The notes beneath the pieces are model-generated. The model was given only the letters and a program-made list of their open reading frames with translations, ran no database searches and had not been told where the DNA came from. A stretch of 64,000 bases of DNA from Dasypus novemcinctus (lineage: Eukaryota; Chordata; Mammalia; Cingulata; Dasypodidae). The translations under genes and the position numbers were made by a program. The DNA is taken from positions 67,782,544 through 67,846,543 of the forward strand of contig NC_080675.1 of assembly GCF_030445035.2 (NCBI RefSeq), written 5' to 3'. Below are positions 22,798-33,410 of this stretch, piece after piece (position 1 is the first letter of the stretch; each line of letters opens with the position of its first letter).

Positions 22798-23821
22798 GAT
22801 CCACAGGGTATATGGTCATGGCAGATGGATTTGGAGTTCTGTGCCATGTCAGAGGGTCCTACTTTGGAATTTGCGCTCCTGATGTGATGGAGCTAGACTC
22901 AGATGTTACCTTCCTACACATGCCTCTTCTCACTTTTACTGAACCTGTGGTTGATGCTAGGAATGATGTATACTCAGGGGGCTTGAATCTCTGAACTGCC
23001 CATGTGCCAGGTGGACCCTGAGTCTCAGCAGACTTGTGAATCCTCCTCTCTGGTTCATTGGACTTACCCAGGTCAGCTAACTGGTAGGTGAAGATGGTAA
23101 ACCACCACACCAGGGAATCAAGAGTGCCAACAACTGCAAGCAGAGGAATTGCATCCATCATCCATGTGGAATCTAAGTCCCCTCTTGATCTAGAGGTGGA
23201 GTGGACATCACCATCTCAGGGTCCACAGAATGGAGGAACAAAATATGGATTAGAGTGGACTAACTGATATTCTGGTATAAAACTACTGTGACTAGTAATA
23301 GAAGAAATTGTAGCACTGAGGTGGAGAAAGTGACCACAGTAGTTGCTGAGGGCAGGGAGAGGGAAGAAGAGATGTGATGTGGGGGTGTTTTGGGACTTTG
23401 AATTGTCCTAAATGATATTGCAGGGTCAGATGCTGGACTTTATATATCCTGCCATAACCTACTGAATGTACTGGGGGAGAGTGTGAACTATAGTGTGAAC
23501 TATTATCTATATGGTGCAGCAGTGCTCCAAAATGTGTTCCCCAAGTGCGATGAGTGTGCCACAATGATGGAGGAGGTTGTTGGTGTGGGAGAAGGGGGGT
23601 GGGGGGGTGGGGGAGTATACCGGAACCTCTTATGTTTTTTAATGCAACTTTTTTGTGTGTTGTATATATCTTCAAAAAAATACAATTTACAAAAATGATG
23701 GGGAGCGGGGTATATGGAAATCTCTCATGTTTTTTATGCTTTTTAATGTAACATTCTTTGTGATCTATTAACTTTAATTTAAAAAGTGTAAAAAATAAAA
23801 TAAAGGGGAAAAAAACAAGGT
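22793..23821 (+). mobile_element. ORF-less LINE-like repeat, copy 3 with a second terminal scrap
   Basis: 5'-truncated copy starting near 'ggtcatggcagatgga', ending at 23690 with the usual G-rich run and terminal phrase. A second, very short 3' terminus of the same family follows (23695-23815). The whole is bracketed by ATTAAATATT (22783-22792) and ATTAAATACT (23822-23831). The two ends may be one event with a duplicated tail or two nested events. Confidence 0.75.
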
Positions 23822-23831
23822 ATTAAATACT

Positions 23832-24212
23832 CTAAACTCAAAAAGCAAAAATGTCATGCCCATATTTTAGATATTCTTCTCAACCATTTTACTATTGTCT
23901 TTATTGCCTAAGCAGTATATTCCGGGAGAATGCTTTCCGTGAACATGAATCAGGTCAATAGCAAAACGCTAAGCCTGGTGGGGCATTGCTGCTTAATGGG
24001 TATAGAGTTTCTGTTTGGGTTGTTGAAAATGTTTTAGAAAATGAATAGTACAGATAGCAACACAACATTGTAAATGTAATTAATGCCAATAAATTATACA
24101 TTTACAATGATTCAAATGGCAAATTTTGTTATATATATGTTGCACAATAAAAATTAAAAATAAATAAAAATTAAAATAAATAAATCCTAAACCCACAAAA
24201 AAAAAAAAAAAT
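23832..24212 (+). mobile_element. L1 3' UTR and tail
   Basis: From about 23970: 'agagtttctgtttgggtt', 'acacaacattgtaaatgtaatt', 'tatatatatgttgcacaataaaa' and a poly-A run, the pattern of an old L1M 3' UTR. It probably belongs to the L1 beginning at 20746. 23832-23969 is unclassified. Confidence 0.65.
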
Positions 24213-24224
24213 GAACACATGTAG

Positions 24225-24660
24225 TTAAAACTTAAAGTAAAGGTTACTGGGAGATAAGATGGGGGCTGAGAAGTTATACTGATGCTTAATGTATGTAGAA
24301 GTTTTAATTAACTTGTCTATAAAAGTGTGGAAAGGGATAGAGTTGATAGTAATACAATATAGGAGTAGAACTAATGCAGTTGGTTTGTAAATGGGATTGT
24401 AGCTGAAAAGGGTAGTCTAGAGATGTAAATGTCAATTGAAAGAAAGCTAAAGAATAATCTAGGGACTGAATAACATAGTGAATGGAGAGGTAGATGAGAA
24501 CTGCCAACAGTACAAATACAAGAATATCCTTCTATGACCTAGAACAAATGTACATCACTATCACAAGGTGGTAAGAATGTGGAGAAGCATGGGTATAATA
24601 CAAATTAATGTCACCTATGGACTCTAGTAAACAGCAATACCATAATATTCTTGCATCAAA
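24225..24660 (+). mobile_element. L1 3' UTR fragment (same type as at 53.2 kb)
   Basis: Collinear with 53155-53560: 'ctgggagataagatgggg', 'gcttaatgtatgtagaagttttaatta', 'atgtacatcactatcac', 'gtggagaagcatggg'. It is truncated at its 3' side. This shared text shows a second L1 3' UTR lineage in the window besides the long-3'-region family. Confidence 0.7.
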
Positions 24661-24854
24661 GTGAGAAGACCAAAATCATTTTCACTGGGCTAAGGTCAAG
24701 GTATAGGTGGGGCTGGTTCCTTCAAGGATAAAATCTGTTTCTTTGCCTTTTTCAGCTCCTAGTAGCCAGCTGTATTCCTTGGCTCTTTTCTTTTCTGTAC
24801 CCTATGCACAGTTAGTGGACCACAGTGGTATCACTAGGTGTAGAATTATTGTGC
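24661..24854 (-). mobile_element. MaLR LTR fragment (fossil, tentative)
   Basis: 'cactgggctaaggtcaaggt', 'ggggctggttccttc' and 'cttggctcttttc' resemble the complement of MST/MLT-type LTRs. It is short and worn. Confidence 0.4.
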
Positions 24855-25090
24855 TTCCTTTTTTAAAAAATATTTTTTTATTAGAGAGGTTGTGAACTTA
24901 TAAAACATTCATGCACATGTGTGGAATTCCCATACAACACCCTTCCACAAACACACTACATTTTTTTACAGATTATGAGATAATATAATCAGACTAATTC
25001 TACTAACTATGGTCTATAGCATACATTTAGGGTATTTTTGCATACCCCCCTATTAATAACACAGTACATCCTTGGCATTTATGCCAAAAG
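24855..25090 (-). mobile_element. L1 3' end, minus strand
   Basis: Complement of the L1 terminus also seen at about 53690-53750: 'attagagaggttgtgaacttataaaacattcatgcacatg' in pieces, then 'ggaattcccatacaacacc'. A 5'-truncated insertion. Confidence 0.7.
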
Positions 25091-25497
25091 AAACTAATAC
25101 AACCAGAAACTGATTGGTGTATGTTCCCATCCACCACACTGTGTTAAAGCTATGAAATCTCCATCTTTGAATCTTATAGGAGATATACAACCTCCATTAT
25201 AGTATTTGCACCTCAGACACCACTTTACTGAAACAAAAAAATAGAGGCAGTAGGGTATATGATTTTATGAGACTAAATAATTCTGTAAATCATTATAAAT
25301 CACTGTAATAGTTTTCCCTTTATGTACAGTAGGCACTAGTGATCACCCTCTAGGTCGGTCTCCGATAGCAGTAACCAGACTTAACTATCACAAACTCCAA
25401 GTAAAACCAGTTTAGAAACCAAATTCTAAGATACTATGGAGTGATGAAAAACTAATTGACATTCAAAAATATCTACTAATATAAAGGTCCTTGGATA
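25091..25497. other. Unclassified
   Basis: I do not recognise any gene or repeat in this stretch. Confidence 0.3.
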
Positions 25498-25505
25498 ATT
25501 TAAAG

Positions 25506-26240
25506 CAGGGGTTCTTAACAAGGGGTCCATGAGCTTGAATTGAAATTCAAAAAAAATTTATTCTCATGAGGACATGTTGGTGCAGGTGTGATATATTTAT
25601 TAAATAATACACAGTATAATGTGTACCTAGTAAGGGGACTGTAGTTTTCACCTAACTAGCAAAGGGGTCGGTATTAGTCATACAAAAGAGGTGCTGATGC
25701 AAAAAACCAAAAATTTGTTGGTTTTTATAAAGGGTATTTATTTGGGGTAGGAGCATACAGATACCAGGCCATAAAGCATAAGTTACTTCCCTCACCAAAG
25801 TCTGCTTTTAAGTGTTGGAGCAAGATGGCTGCCGAAGTCTGTGAGGGTTCAGACTTCCTGGGTTCCTCTGGGTTCAACTCCTGTTTTCTCCACAAGGATA
25901 GCTGTAGACTATGAGGTTCTCTAGGCTTTGCCTCTCTCCACATGGTCAGCTGTAGATTACCAGGCCAACAGCTCTGTCTCTTTCCCCAGGGTTCCAGTTT
26001 AAGACTTCAATATCAAACTCCAACATCAAAACTCCAATATTAAGAACCCTCAACTCTGTTCTTTGCCATGCCTTTTATCTGTGAGTCCCCTCCCACCAAG
26101 GGGTGGAGACTCAATGCCCTAATCAATCATGCCCAGGTTACAGATCAGATTACAAATACAATCCAATGTCTATTTTTGGAATTCATAACCATATCAAACT
26201 ACTACAGCGTCCATGGAACAAAAAAGATTGAGAAACCCTG
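25506..26240. mobile_element. hAT-type DNA transposon carrying a solo LTR
   Basis: Left end CAGGGGTTCTTAACAAGG at 25506 pairs with the right end, whose complement begins CAGGGTTTCTCAATC (to 26240). The 8-base target duplication ATTTAAAG (25498-25505) versus ATCTAAAG (26241-26248) is diagnostic of hAT elements. No transposase is encoded, so it is a non-autonomous Charlie-like element. It was later split by the LTR at 25670-26206. Confidence 0.75.
25670..26206 (-). mobile_element. Solo LTR, family X copy 1 (ERV-L-like fossil)
   Basis: One of five copies in the window of an LTR that reads on the plus strand from TGTATTAGTCAGCCAAAGGGG to ATCAAACTGCTACA. The flanking 5-base repeat is GGGTC/GCGTC. 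The complement contains AATAAATACCCTTTATA, a polyadenylation signal, so the element is on the minus strand. A 'caagatggctgcc' motif lies at 25821-25833. No internal viral sequence is present. Confidence 0.85.
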
Positions 26241-26248
26241 ATCTAAAG

Positions 26249-26372
26249 GTTTTATGGAACACCAAACCAGGAGTAGCTGTCAAAGACTTCTATAATCACC
26301 GGTGTAGAGTATTCTACAATAGTACAAGTTCATCCATGAAGTGCCTCAAGGCCCTTATTATAAGTGCCACAT
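26249..26372. other. Unclassified spacer
   Basis: Short sequence between the hAT end and the next LINE-like insertion. It contains the left copy of that insertion's target duplication (26361-26372). Confidence 0.4.
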
Positions 26373-27357
26373 CAGATGACTCTGGAATTCAGTGCCATGT
26401 CAGTTGGTTCTACTTTGGAGTTTGTGTTCCTGAGTGTGATGGAGTTGGACTCAGATATGACCTTTCTACACATGCCTCTTCTGCTACTTTTACCGGACCT
26501 GTGGTTGGTGTTGAGGTTGGTGTATACACAGAAGACCTGAATCTCTGGACTGTCCATGTGACAGCCAGGCCCTGAGCCTCAGCAGACTTGCAATTCCTAC
26601 CCTCTGGTTTATTAGACTTACCCTGGCCAGTGAACAAGGAGGTGAAGAAGGTCAATCACCATAACAGGGAGCCAAGAGTGCCTACAGCTGAAAGCAGGAG
26701 AATTGCACCCATCATCCATGTGGAATCTAAGCCCCCTCTTGATGTAGAGGGGGACTGGACATAACCACCCCAGGGTCCACAGAATGGAGGAATAGAGTAT
26801 GGGTTAGAGTGGATTTACTGATGTTCTGCTGTGGAACTATTGTGATTAGTAATGGAAGAAATTGTAGCATTGATGTTGAGAAAGTGGCCATGGTAGCTGC
26901 TAGTGGTAGAGAGAGGGAAGAAGAGATATGATGTGAGGGCATTTTCAGGATTTGGAGTTGTCCTGGGTGGAGCTACATGGGCCAGATGCTGGACATGTGG
27001 TTCAACAGTGCTCCAAAATGTATTCACCAGGTGCAGTGAATGTGTCATGATGATGAAAGAGGTAGTTGATGTGGGAGGAGTGGAGTGAGGAGGGTGGGGG
27101 GTATAGGAGGACCCCATATTTTTTTAATGTAACATTTAAAAGAAAATAAAGAAAAAAAAATCCAACACCTAAAATAAAAATTTATTATAAAAAGAAATCA
27201 AAAACAAAAATTGTACTGTTTGTATAGAATAAATTTATTGGAATGTGGGGAAAAAAAAAAGTACTCTCAAATTAGCCAGCTGAGCTGAAGTCTCCATTCA
27301 GACCCCTGCCATGCTGGTAAGCTCATAAACTTCTCTGCCTGCAAAAAATAATAATAA
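26373..27357 (+). mobile_element. ORF-less LINE-like repeat, copy 4, with probable 3' transduction
   Basis: Family sequence from 'tctggaattcagtgccatgtcag' to the terminal phrase and A-run near 27160. About 195 bases without family similarity then follow, ending in an A/T-rich tail (27350-27357). The target duplication TAAGTGCCACAT (26361-26372) recurs as TAAGTGCCATAT only after that extra stretch (27358-27369). The extra DNA therefore appears to have come in with the element. Confidence 0.65.
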
Positions 27358-27369
27358 TAAGTGCCATAT

Positions 27370-27818
27370 TTAGGGTAATGTATTCCAAAAGGTAAACTTC
27401 AACCAAGAACCATAGATATCAGAGGTTGGTTACCAAGTTTATTGAGTTCTTTGTTGGTTGAGATTAATTAGTATCAAAGTCAGTAAGAGGGGGCAGAACT
27501 AGAAATTGAGAAGAGCCAAAACTCCTGCCCCTAAATAAAACAAATTCTCATGCTCCAGGCATTTGTTCCTTCAAGATGTTTCTTCAGTAAGACCATGGCT
27601 TCTGTGCTTATTCTCATCTTTCTCATCATCAGAATTAGAAAAATAAGTTTGGCTTCCAGGAAGTCATCCTAACACAATAGATAAAAGAGTAACTGCAAGA
27701 ACCCATACTGTGACAAGAGTTTTGAGCTTTTTATTGTTCATCAATTAATTCAAGTCTGTGAGAGAGAAAAAATTCTCACTAGTCCCTCCCTCCCAAGACT
27801 TTTTCATCAGAGGCAGAG
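27370..27818. other. Unclassified
   Basis: I could not identify a gene or repeat. The minus strand is open for some 40 codons around 27680-27550, with no recognisable protein. Confidence 0.3.
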
Positions 27819-27835
27819 GACTTATCTTTTTCATT

Positions 27836-28579
27836 AAGGTATATTTATTTACGCTCCCCCAGTGTCTGCTTTCTGTGTCAATTCACTGTTCTTCTGTGTC
27901 TGCTTGTATTCTCTGTAGACGGCACAGGGAACCAATCCTGGGACCTTCCAGAGTGGGAGAGAGGCACTCAATCTCTTGCACCACCTCAGTTCCCTGAGCT
28001 GCTATGTCTCTCATTGTCTCTTCTCTGTATCTCTTTTTTTTTTTTTTTTATTTCTCTCCCCTTCCTCCCACCCCCAGTTGTCTGCTCTCTGTGTGCTCTT
28101 CTGTGTCACTTGCATTCTTGTCAGCAGCACCAGGAATCTGTGTCTCTTTTTGTGGCGTCATCTTGCTGCATCAGCTCTCTGTGTGTGTGGCGCCACTCCT
28201 GGGCAGGCTGTGCTTTTTTTTTTGCACAGGGCAGCTCTCCTTGAGGGGCACACTCCTTGCACATGGGGCTACCATACACGGGGGACACCCCTGCATGGCA
28301 TGACACTCCTTGTGCACATCAGTGCCACGTGTGGGCCAGTTCACCACACAGGTCAGGAGACCCTGGGTTTGAACCCTGGACCTCCCATATGGTAGGCGGA
28401 CATTCTATCAGTTGAGCCAAATCCACTTCCCTCTGCATCCCTTTTAGTTGCATCATTTTGCTGCACTAGCTCTCCACATGGGCCAGCTTGCCTTCACCAG
28501 GACACCCTGGGAATCAAACCCTAGGCCTCCTATATGGTAGACAGGAGCCCAATCACTTAAGCCACATCTGCCTCCCTGG
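27836..28579 (-). mobile_element. DAS SINE, minus strand, host of a nested DAS SINE
   Basis: Outer parts at 27836-28037 and 28431-28579 read in reverse as a dimeric DAS. Its target duplication is GACTTATCTTTTTCATT (27819-27835) versus GACTTACCTTTCATT (28580-28594). The nested SINE again sits at the linker between units. Confidence 0.85.
28038..28430 (-). mobile_element. DAS SINE nested in a DAS SINE, minus strand
   Basis: Long-form DAS: reversed B box 'gggtttgaaccctgg', reversed head 'gagccaaatccacttccc'. The duplication CTCTGTATCTCTTTT (28023-28037) recurs as CTCTGCATCCCTTTT (28431-28445). It has the same orientation as its host. The 139-residue plus-strand frame here is antisense noise. 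Confidence 0.9.
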
Positions 28580-28594
28580 GACTTACCTTTCATT

Positions 28595-28916
28595 GCATAC
28601 TTTCTCATAATACAGAGGCAGGAACCAATGACTATTGGTTCAACTACAGGTTAAATAAATCAGTACATTTATCTCTGGATTATGTTGGTAAGAATGAAAT
28701 TTCCTTTATATTTATAACACATTTTGAACCAAAATATATTCACAACTTGAACCCTCGAATTTAATATGGCCTAAGCTTCTATTTTTCAAGTGGAAAAAAA
28801 TGTCTGCAGAAGAAAATTCCAGAAGACCAGCTGACATAAATTTTGTTTTGTTTTTCTTTTTCTATTCTCAACCCCCAAAATTAGATAACCACAAACAAAA
28901 TTTAAGGAAATATCTT
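28595..28916. other. Unclassified
   Basis: No gene or repeat recognised. A/T-rich. Confidence 0.3.
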
Positions 28917-29704
28917 TGTGATGGTTGGGCTTACATGTCACCTTAGCTGGGTTATGGTGTCCACTTTTTGGTCAAGCAAGCACTGGCCTGGTTTTTACTG
29001 TGAGTGTATTTCATGGATTTAAATCATTAGTCAGTTGGTTGACTCTATGGTTGAACCACAGCCAATGTCCAGACAAAAAAGAAAAGGGGACCTGTAGGGG
29101 TCCTGAAGTAATGTGCGGAGCTCAAATCATGTTGCTAGGGAGGATCAATGGGCACAGAGAGGTGAGGGTGTGGTCAAACATGTCTGTACCTGCAGGTAAG
29201 CAGAAAGGAGCTGATGGAACTCCAAGAAAACCCTCCTCAAAAAACTTCATGCCTGATAGCCCCTGCTCTGAGAACAATGACCTAGTTAACTGCTTTAAAT
29301 AAAGCTTGTGGTGCCAGATCGGGACCTTGGTTTTGCCATCAGCTAGCCCTGGCCCATCTGGCCCTATAATCTTGTCTTTGTCTTTATGTGTCTTTCTTCA
29401 GCTCCCATCGCCTCCCCTCAGGTTTTCAGTTCACCCATGCAGGTCACTGAACTACAGTGAACCAAGGAAATTGCCTTCAGCAATGAGAGAAGACTTATCC
29501 AATCTGTTGAGTACCTTAAAGGGAGAATTGATGGTTTCAGCAGTAAGAAAGAATTTCTATATCTCTTAAAGGGGAATTCATCAAAACTTTCATCAGAGTT
29601 CCAAACTTGCAGTCTGCCCTACGGAATTCGGACTTGCCAATCCCCATGGTCAATTTCTGTACTATCCTCTTAGTTCTGTTTCTCTAGAGAACCCTGAATA
29701 ATAG
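28917..29704 (+). mobile_element. ERV-L LTR (MLT2-like fossil) split by another LTR-like insert
   Basis: Starts TGTGATGGTTGGGCTTACATG and ends 'ctctagagaaccctgaataata', the two ends of an MLT2-like LTR. The middle matches the LTR at 6934-7382: 'gattgccatcagcaatgag' there, 'aattgccttcagcaatgag' here. An unrelated ~390-base block interrupts it. It is a solo LTR, broken. Confidence 0.75.
29060..29448 (+). mobile_element. LTR-like insert inside the ERV-L LTR (fossil, family uncertain)
   Basis: G/C-richer block with AATAAA at 29298-29303 followed by 'gcttgtggtgccagatcggg', the R/U5-like layout of a class I or II LTR. The flanks hold 'tgaaccacag' and 'tgaactacag', which may be the duplicated target. 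The exact ends are uncertain. Confidence 0.45.
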
Positions 29705-30035
29705 AACCCCTGGAAGAATCTTCTTTAAGATCACTCAGGATCAAAAAAGCTTTGAAAAATAAACCAGCAAAAGACAAACTTTATTAGAATTTAAAACTAC
29801 ACAGAACACTGAGAACAGCTAAGTGGGACAATGCACAATTGTTTGGGCACACATAATATACCTTAATATTCTCAGCTTCATCTATTAAACATATATAAAC
29901 CATTCCAAAGAGATGACATTTCTCTTATTTTTAAAGACGTCCTAAGGAAAAGACCTGGATGTTTTACAACATCTTACAGGAGGCTTCATTTTTAGTAAGG
30001 ACGTCTGCCTCTTCTGACAGTTGAATGGGTATATG
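29705..30035. other. Unclassified
   Basis: No recognisable gene or repeat in this stretch. Confidence 0.3.
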
Positions 30036-30702
30036 AACCTACCTTAGCCCATTCTCAGAGAATGGGTTCCAGCAGGAAATGAAAGACACACTCAGCAGTG
30101 GTACAAAAATGATTTAATAAAAAGCCTATTTACAAATATGTGAATAGGGTTAAGAGACACAACTAGGGATGTTGAACACTCCAAGACTCCTACCACACTA
30201 AGCTCAAAGGAACAAGGTGAAGGTTTGATATTCCTGGAGCTTATTAAGAGCTAAAGCAATGGAGGAGGTGAAGGAATGGAAGCCTGTAGTCATAGAGGTG
30301 CAGCCATAAACAGAACACAGTGCCAAGGCAGGAAGGGAGAGAAGAAAGAAAGAGAGTCTCACTACTCACCCATCCTCACACCCTCCAACCCTCAGCCTAT
30401 GTCTCCCATTGTCTGAGTCTACAGGAAACCCCAAGGCAAGGAAGCCTGGGTAGTTTATTGAGATCCCCCTCCAGGAGCAAAGAGTAGAGCAGAGAAGGAT
30501 GGAAAATAAATCTGGGGAAGAGGAATGGTGGAAACAAAGAATAACTACCCAGTATCAAGTACCTAACCCCTTGGTGACTAATAGTAGCAAGTATAAAACA
30601 ACCTATGACCTGTTCTCCTGAAAGCCTCCTTAGAGGCTAAAGAGTGTCATCTCTAATGTTCAATGGTATCAACGGGCAAACTGAGGCAACACGTCTCAAC
30701 AC
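30036..30702 (-). mobile_element. Possible LTR (fossil, tentative)
   Basis: The complement would start TGTTGAGACGTG and end GGTAGGTTCA. It holds an 'attaaatcatttttgt' polyadenylation-like stretch near its end, as LTRs do. I found no convincing target duplication, so this remains a guess. Confidence 0.3.
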
Positions 30703-31335
30703 TGAGTCAAAACCTCTCACCAGAGCAAGTTAGATCTCTAAAAGAGCATTCTGATATACTTACATTATTTTTTGTCAGCTGACAGAATTGCTCTGCCTAC
30801 TCTGGTTCAAGGGACAAGGGACAAGCCACAAACAACTTTTGTCTGAATTTCCCCATTACCTTGAATACCCGCTACTTCATTGCAAGCCATAAAATGTTAT
30901 GATATAATAGAACACGTTTTGTAAAGACCAATTAAATATTTTAAAAAGATAACTAAATTATATGACAACATTTTAACCAGAGATGAATATACATAAGTGT
31001 TACAAGAATTATGCTATGAATTTAAAATAGTTTTTAAAAATCATTTTAACCAAATAAAAACATCTCGTGTCATTTGAAACAAAAGTAAAAGCAAACAAAG
31101 GAAAACAAAGAGATATTTCATAGGAAAACGAGTCAATAATTGTTTAAGACATACACATTATATAAAATATCATACACAAAAGATGGCATAAAATGTAAAT
31201 TCATTGCCATTTAAGCAATTTCACACATTTGAAAAATTTTACTCTTCCTATCACAATTGCTGATATTGTGCATTGTGTATTATACTTTTATTGGCACATT
31301 AACAATTCAATAATTGATTTTCCACTTACAAAGTA
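30703..31335. other. Unclassified A/T-rich stretch
   Basis: No gene, SINE or LTR recognised. Confidence 0.35.
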
Positions 31336-31339
31336 ACAG

Positions 31340-32499
31340 TGGACTTGAGTGCTAGGGCAAGGGCATTGCTGGAGATTGAACCCTGACTCCCATAAAGACA
31401 TGTTCCAGTCTTAGTCTGCACTCCTGTGGTGTTAACCCAATTGCAAATAATATCTCTAGTTTGTTTGTTTTTCTCTCTACTTCACCCCTACAATTATTTT
31501 ATTTTATTTTATAATATACTTTTTTATTTTTTTTTTAATACTTAGATTACATAAATGTTACATGAGGAAAGAGGTTGTTGATGTGGGAGGAGTGGGGGGG
31601 TGGGAAGTAAAATATATGGGAATCTCATATATTTTAATGTAACATTTTGCATGATCATGTATCTTTTTAAAAAAAAGACAACAAAAAAATTTGCTAACAA
31701 AATATGAGGGATTCCCATATGCCCCACTCCCTACCCCTCATACATTTTCCCACATTAACAACATTCTTCATTAGTGTGGTACATTTGTTACAATTGATGA
31801 GCATATTTTGGAGCATTGCCACTAAGCATGGATTATAGTTTTCATTGTAGTATATGCTCTCTCCTGCATAATCTTGTAAATTATGACGAGATACATAATG
31901 ACCTGTTTCTGTCATTGCAATGTCACTGAGGACAAATTCCAAGTCCTGAAAATGTCCCTGTATTCCTCCTGTTTGCCCTCTCTCTCCCCTCAGAAGCTCC
32001 AGGGGCCACTGTCTCCATATCAATGATAACAGTTCTTCCTCTGCTAGAAGCACAATAAGTCTATAGAAGAATAACAGTAAGTTTGCTTTGACTATGTTAA
32101 GGTGAGTCAGGGTGTGAACTCATTTGTGAAGAGGATCTTCTAAGATCCTATTTCAGTAAAACCAAACTGAATCTGGGTGGGTCTTAATCCACATAACTGG
32201 AGGCCTTGTAAAGAGAGGAAATTTGGACACAGTCAGAGAAGCCAAAAGATATAGAAGCCAGAAAGCCACAGGAGACCAAGGACGTGCCCATGAGATGGAG
32301 GCCAAGATGCAATTCAAGGAACCCCAAAGATTGGGGCTATCATCACCAGAAGGCTACAGAGTCTAAAAGAAAGCATGGCTTTGCTGAAACCATGATTTTG
32401 TATTTCTAACCTCTAAAACTGTTAGCCAATAAATTCTTGTTGTGTAAACCCACCCATCGTGTGGTGTTTGTTGTAACATACCTGACAAACTTAAGATAG
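31340..32499 (+). mobile_element. MaLR-type LTR (fossil) split by a LINE-like insert
   Basis: Left part at 31340-31468: 'gactcccataaagacatgttcc', 'gttaacccaattgcaaata'. Right part at 32082-32499: 'gtgggtcttaatccacataactgg', 'gttagccaataaattcttgttg', 'gtgtggtgtttgttgtaaca'. The order matches the solo LTR at 36166-36562. A later LINE-like insertion on the other strand separates the halves. Confidence 0.65.
31469..32071 (-). mobile_element. ORF-less LINE-like repeat, copy 5 (minus), with a small plus-strand insert
   Basis: The complement ends in the family terminus; the start is near 'tgttattgatatggagacagtggcc' on the minus strand. Flanks AGTTTGTTTG (31459-31468) and AGTTTGCTTT (32072-32081) look like its target duplication. 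Within it, 31567-31690 is a ~120-base plus-strand 3' terminus of the same family with its own A-tail, so the two ends face each other. A 119-residue frame on the minus strand (32053-31694) matches the recurrent frame of copy 2. Confidence 0.75.
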
Positions 32500-32554
32500 G
32501 CCTTATACTATTATTTACTTTCTAAAGTTCTGTATGAGATCCCTATTTCTAGAA

Positions 32555-32785
32555 AGTAGACTATAATAGTTAGAGAATGGACCCTGAAGCCAGATGCCCA
32601 GCTCTGCTACTGGCAAGTATATTTTAACTTCTCTGTACCTCTGTTTCCTCGCAAATAAAATAGGTAAATAATTTTCTTATGTAAAGTTGTGAGGATTAAA
32701 TGAATCAACTCATGTAAAATGCTTTCAGCAGTGTCTTGAATAAACACACAATGCATATTAACTGTAATTATAATTACTCTCTCCC
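32555..32785 (+). repeat. MIR SINE
   Basis: 'atggaccctgaagccagatgcccagctctgctac' (in pieces), 'cttctctgtacctctgtttcctc' and 'gttgtgaggattaaatgaatcaa' match MIR in order. Confidence 0.85.
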
Positions 32786-33399
32786 TCATGCCTAAAACTA
32801 CTGCTTCGAAGCTGATTATGAGGGTATAGGATCTCTTAATATCATACTCTCATTCCTTTACTCCTCTAAATATAATCACCTGTTTCAAAGAAGGGTATTA
32901 ATATGACTAAACAAAAATTCATGGTATCAGGAATTGCATTTTTGTGCAATTGCTTTTAATGTGAAAAGGAATCAAAGCTTAAGTGCACAAGGGTTTATTT
33001 TCTCATGTAAGGATACAGAGCTTATATGACCATTCCACAAAGGTATTAGGGACCTTGCTCCTTCTATCTTTTCCACCGTGCTCAAGGAATGGCTTTCATC
33101 TTCATCGCCCCATGCCCCAGGATGAATGTTGAACTCTAGCCATTATATTCACATTCCAGACATGGAAAAGAACAACGAATCCGCTCCCAGCCAAAGTTGA
33201 TCCCATTAGGAACCTTCCAGGAAGTCCTATAATATTTCCACTGACCTCACATGTACCTACAAAAAAGGTTGGAAAATGTAAAAATTTTAGCTGAGTGTAT
33301 AGCAGCTATGAAAAATTTTGGAGTTCTAATTCTTTGCTTCATGAATTAAGACTGTGAGATCTAGTTTCTCTAATTAAAGAGGCAGTTCTCCAATTAGTT
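32786..33399. other. Old unclassified DNA
   Basis: Parts near 33050-33300 ('aaccttccaggaagtcc', 'ttggaaaatgtaaaaattttagctg') feel like a worn interspersed repeat, but I cannot name it. No gene seen. Confidence 0.3.
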
Positions 33400-33410
33400 C
33401 TCCAATGCAT

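Noticed and set aside
27500-27700. Possible small exon on the minus strand (about 40 open codons)
   Set aside because: No splice-site pair of quality, no recognisable protein, and short open frames are expected by chance.
30036-30702. Confident LTR call
   Set aside because: LTR-like composition and a polyadenylation-like stretch, but no matching target duplication; kept only as a low-confidence feature.
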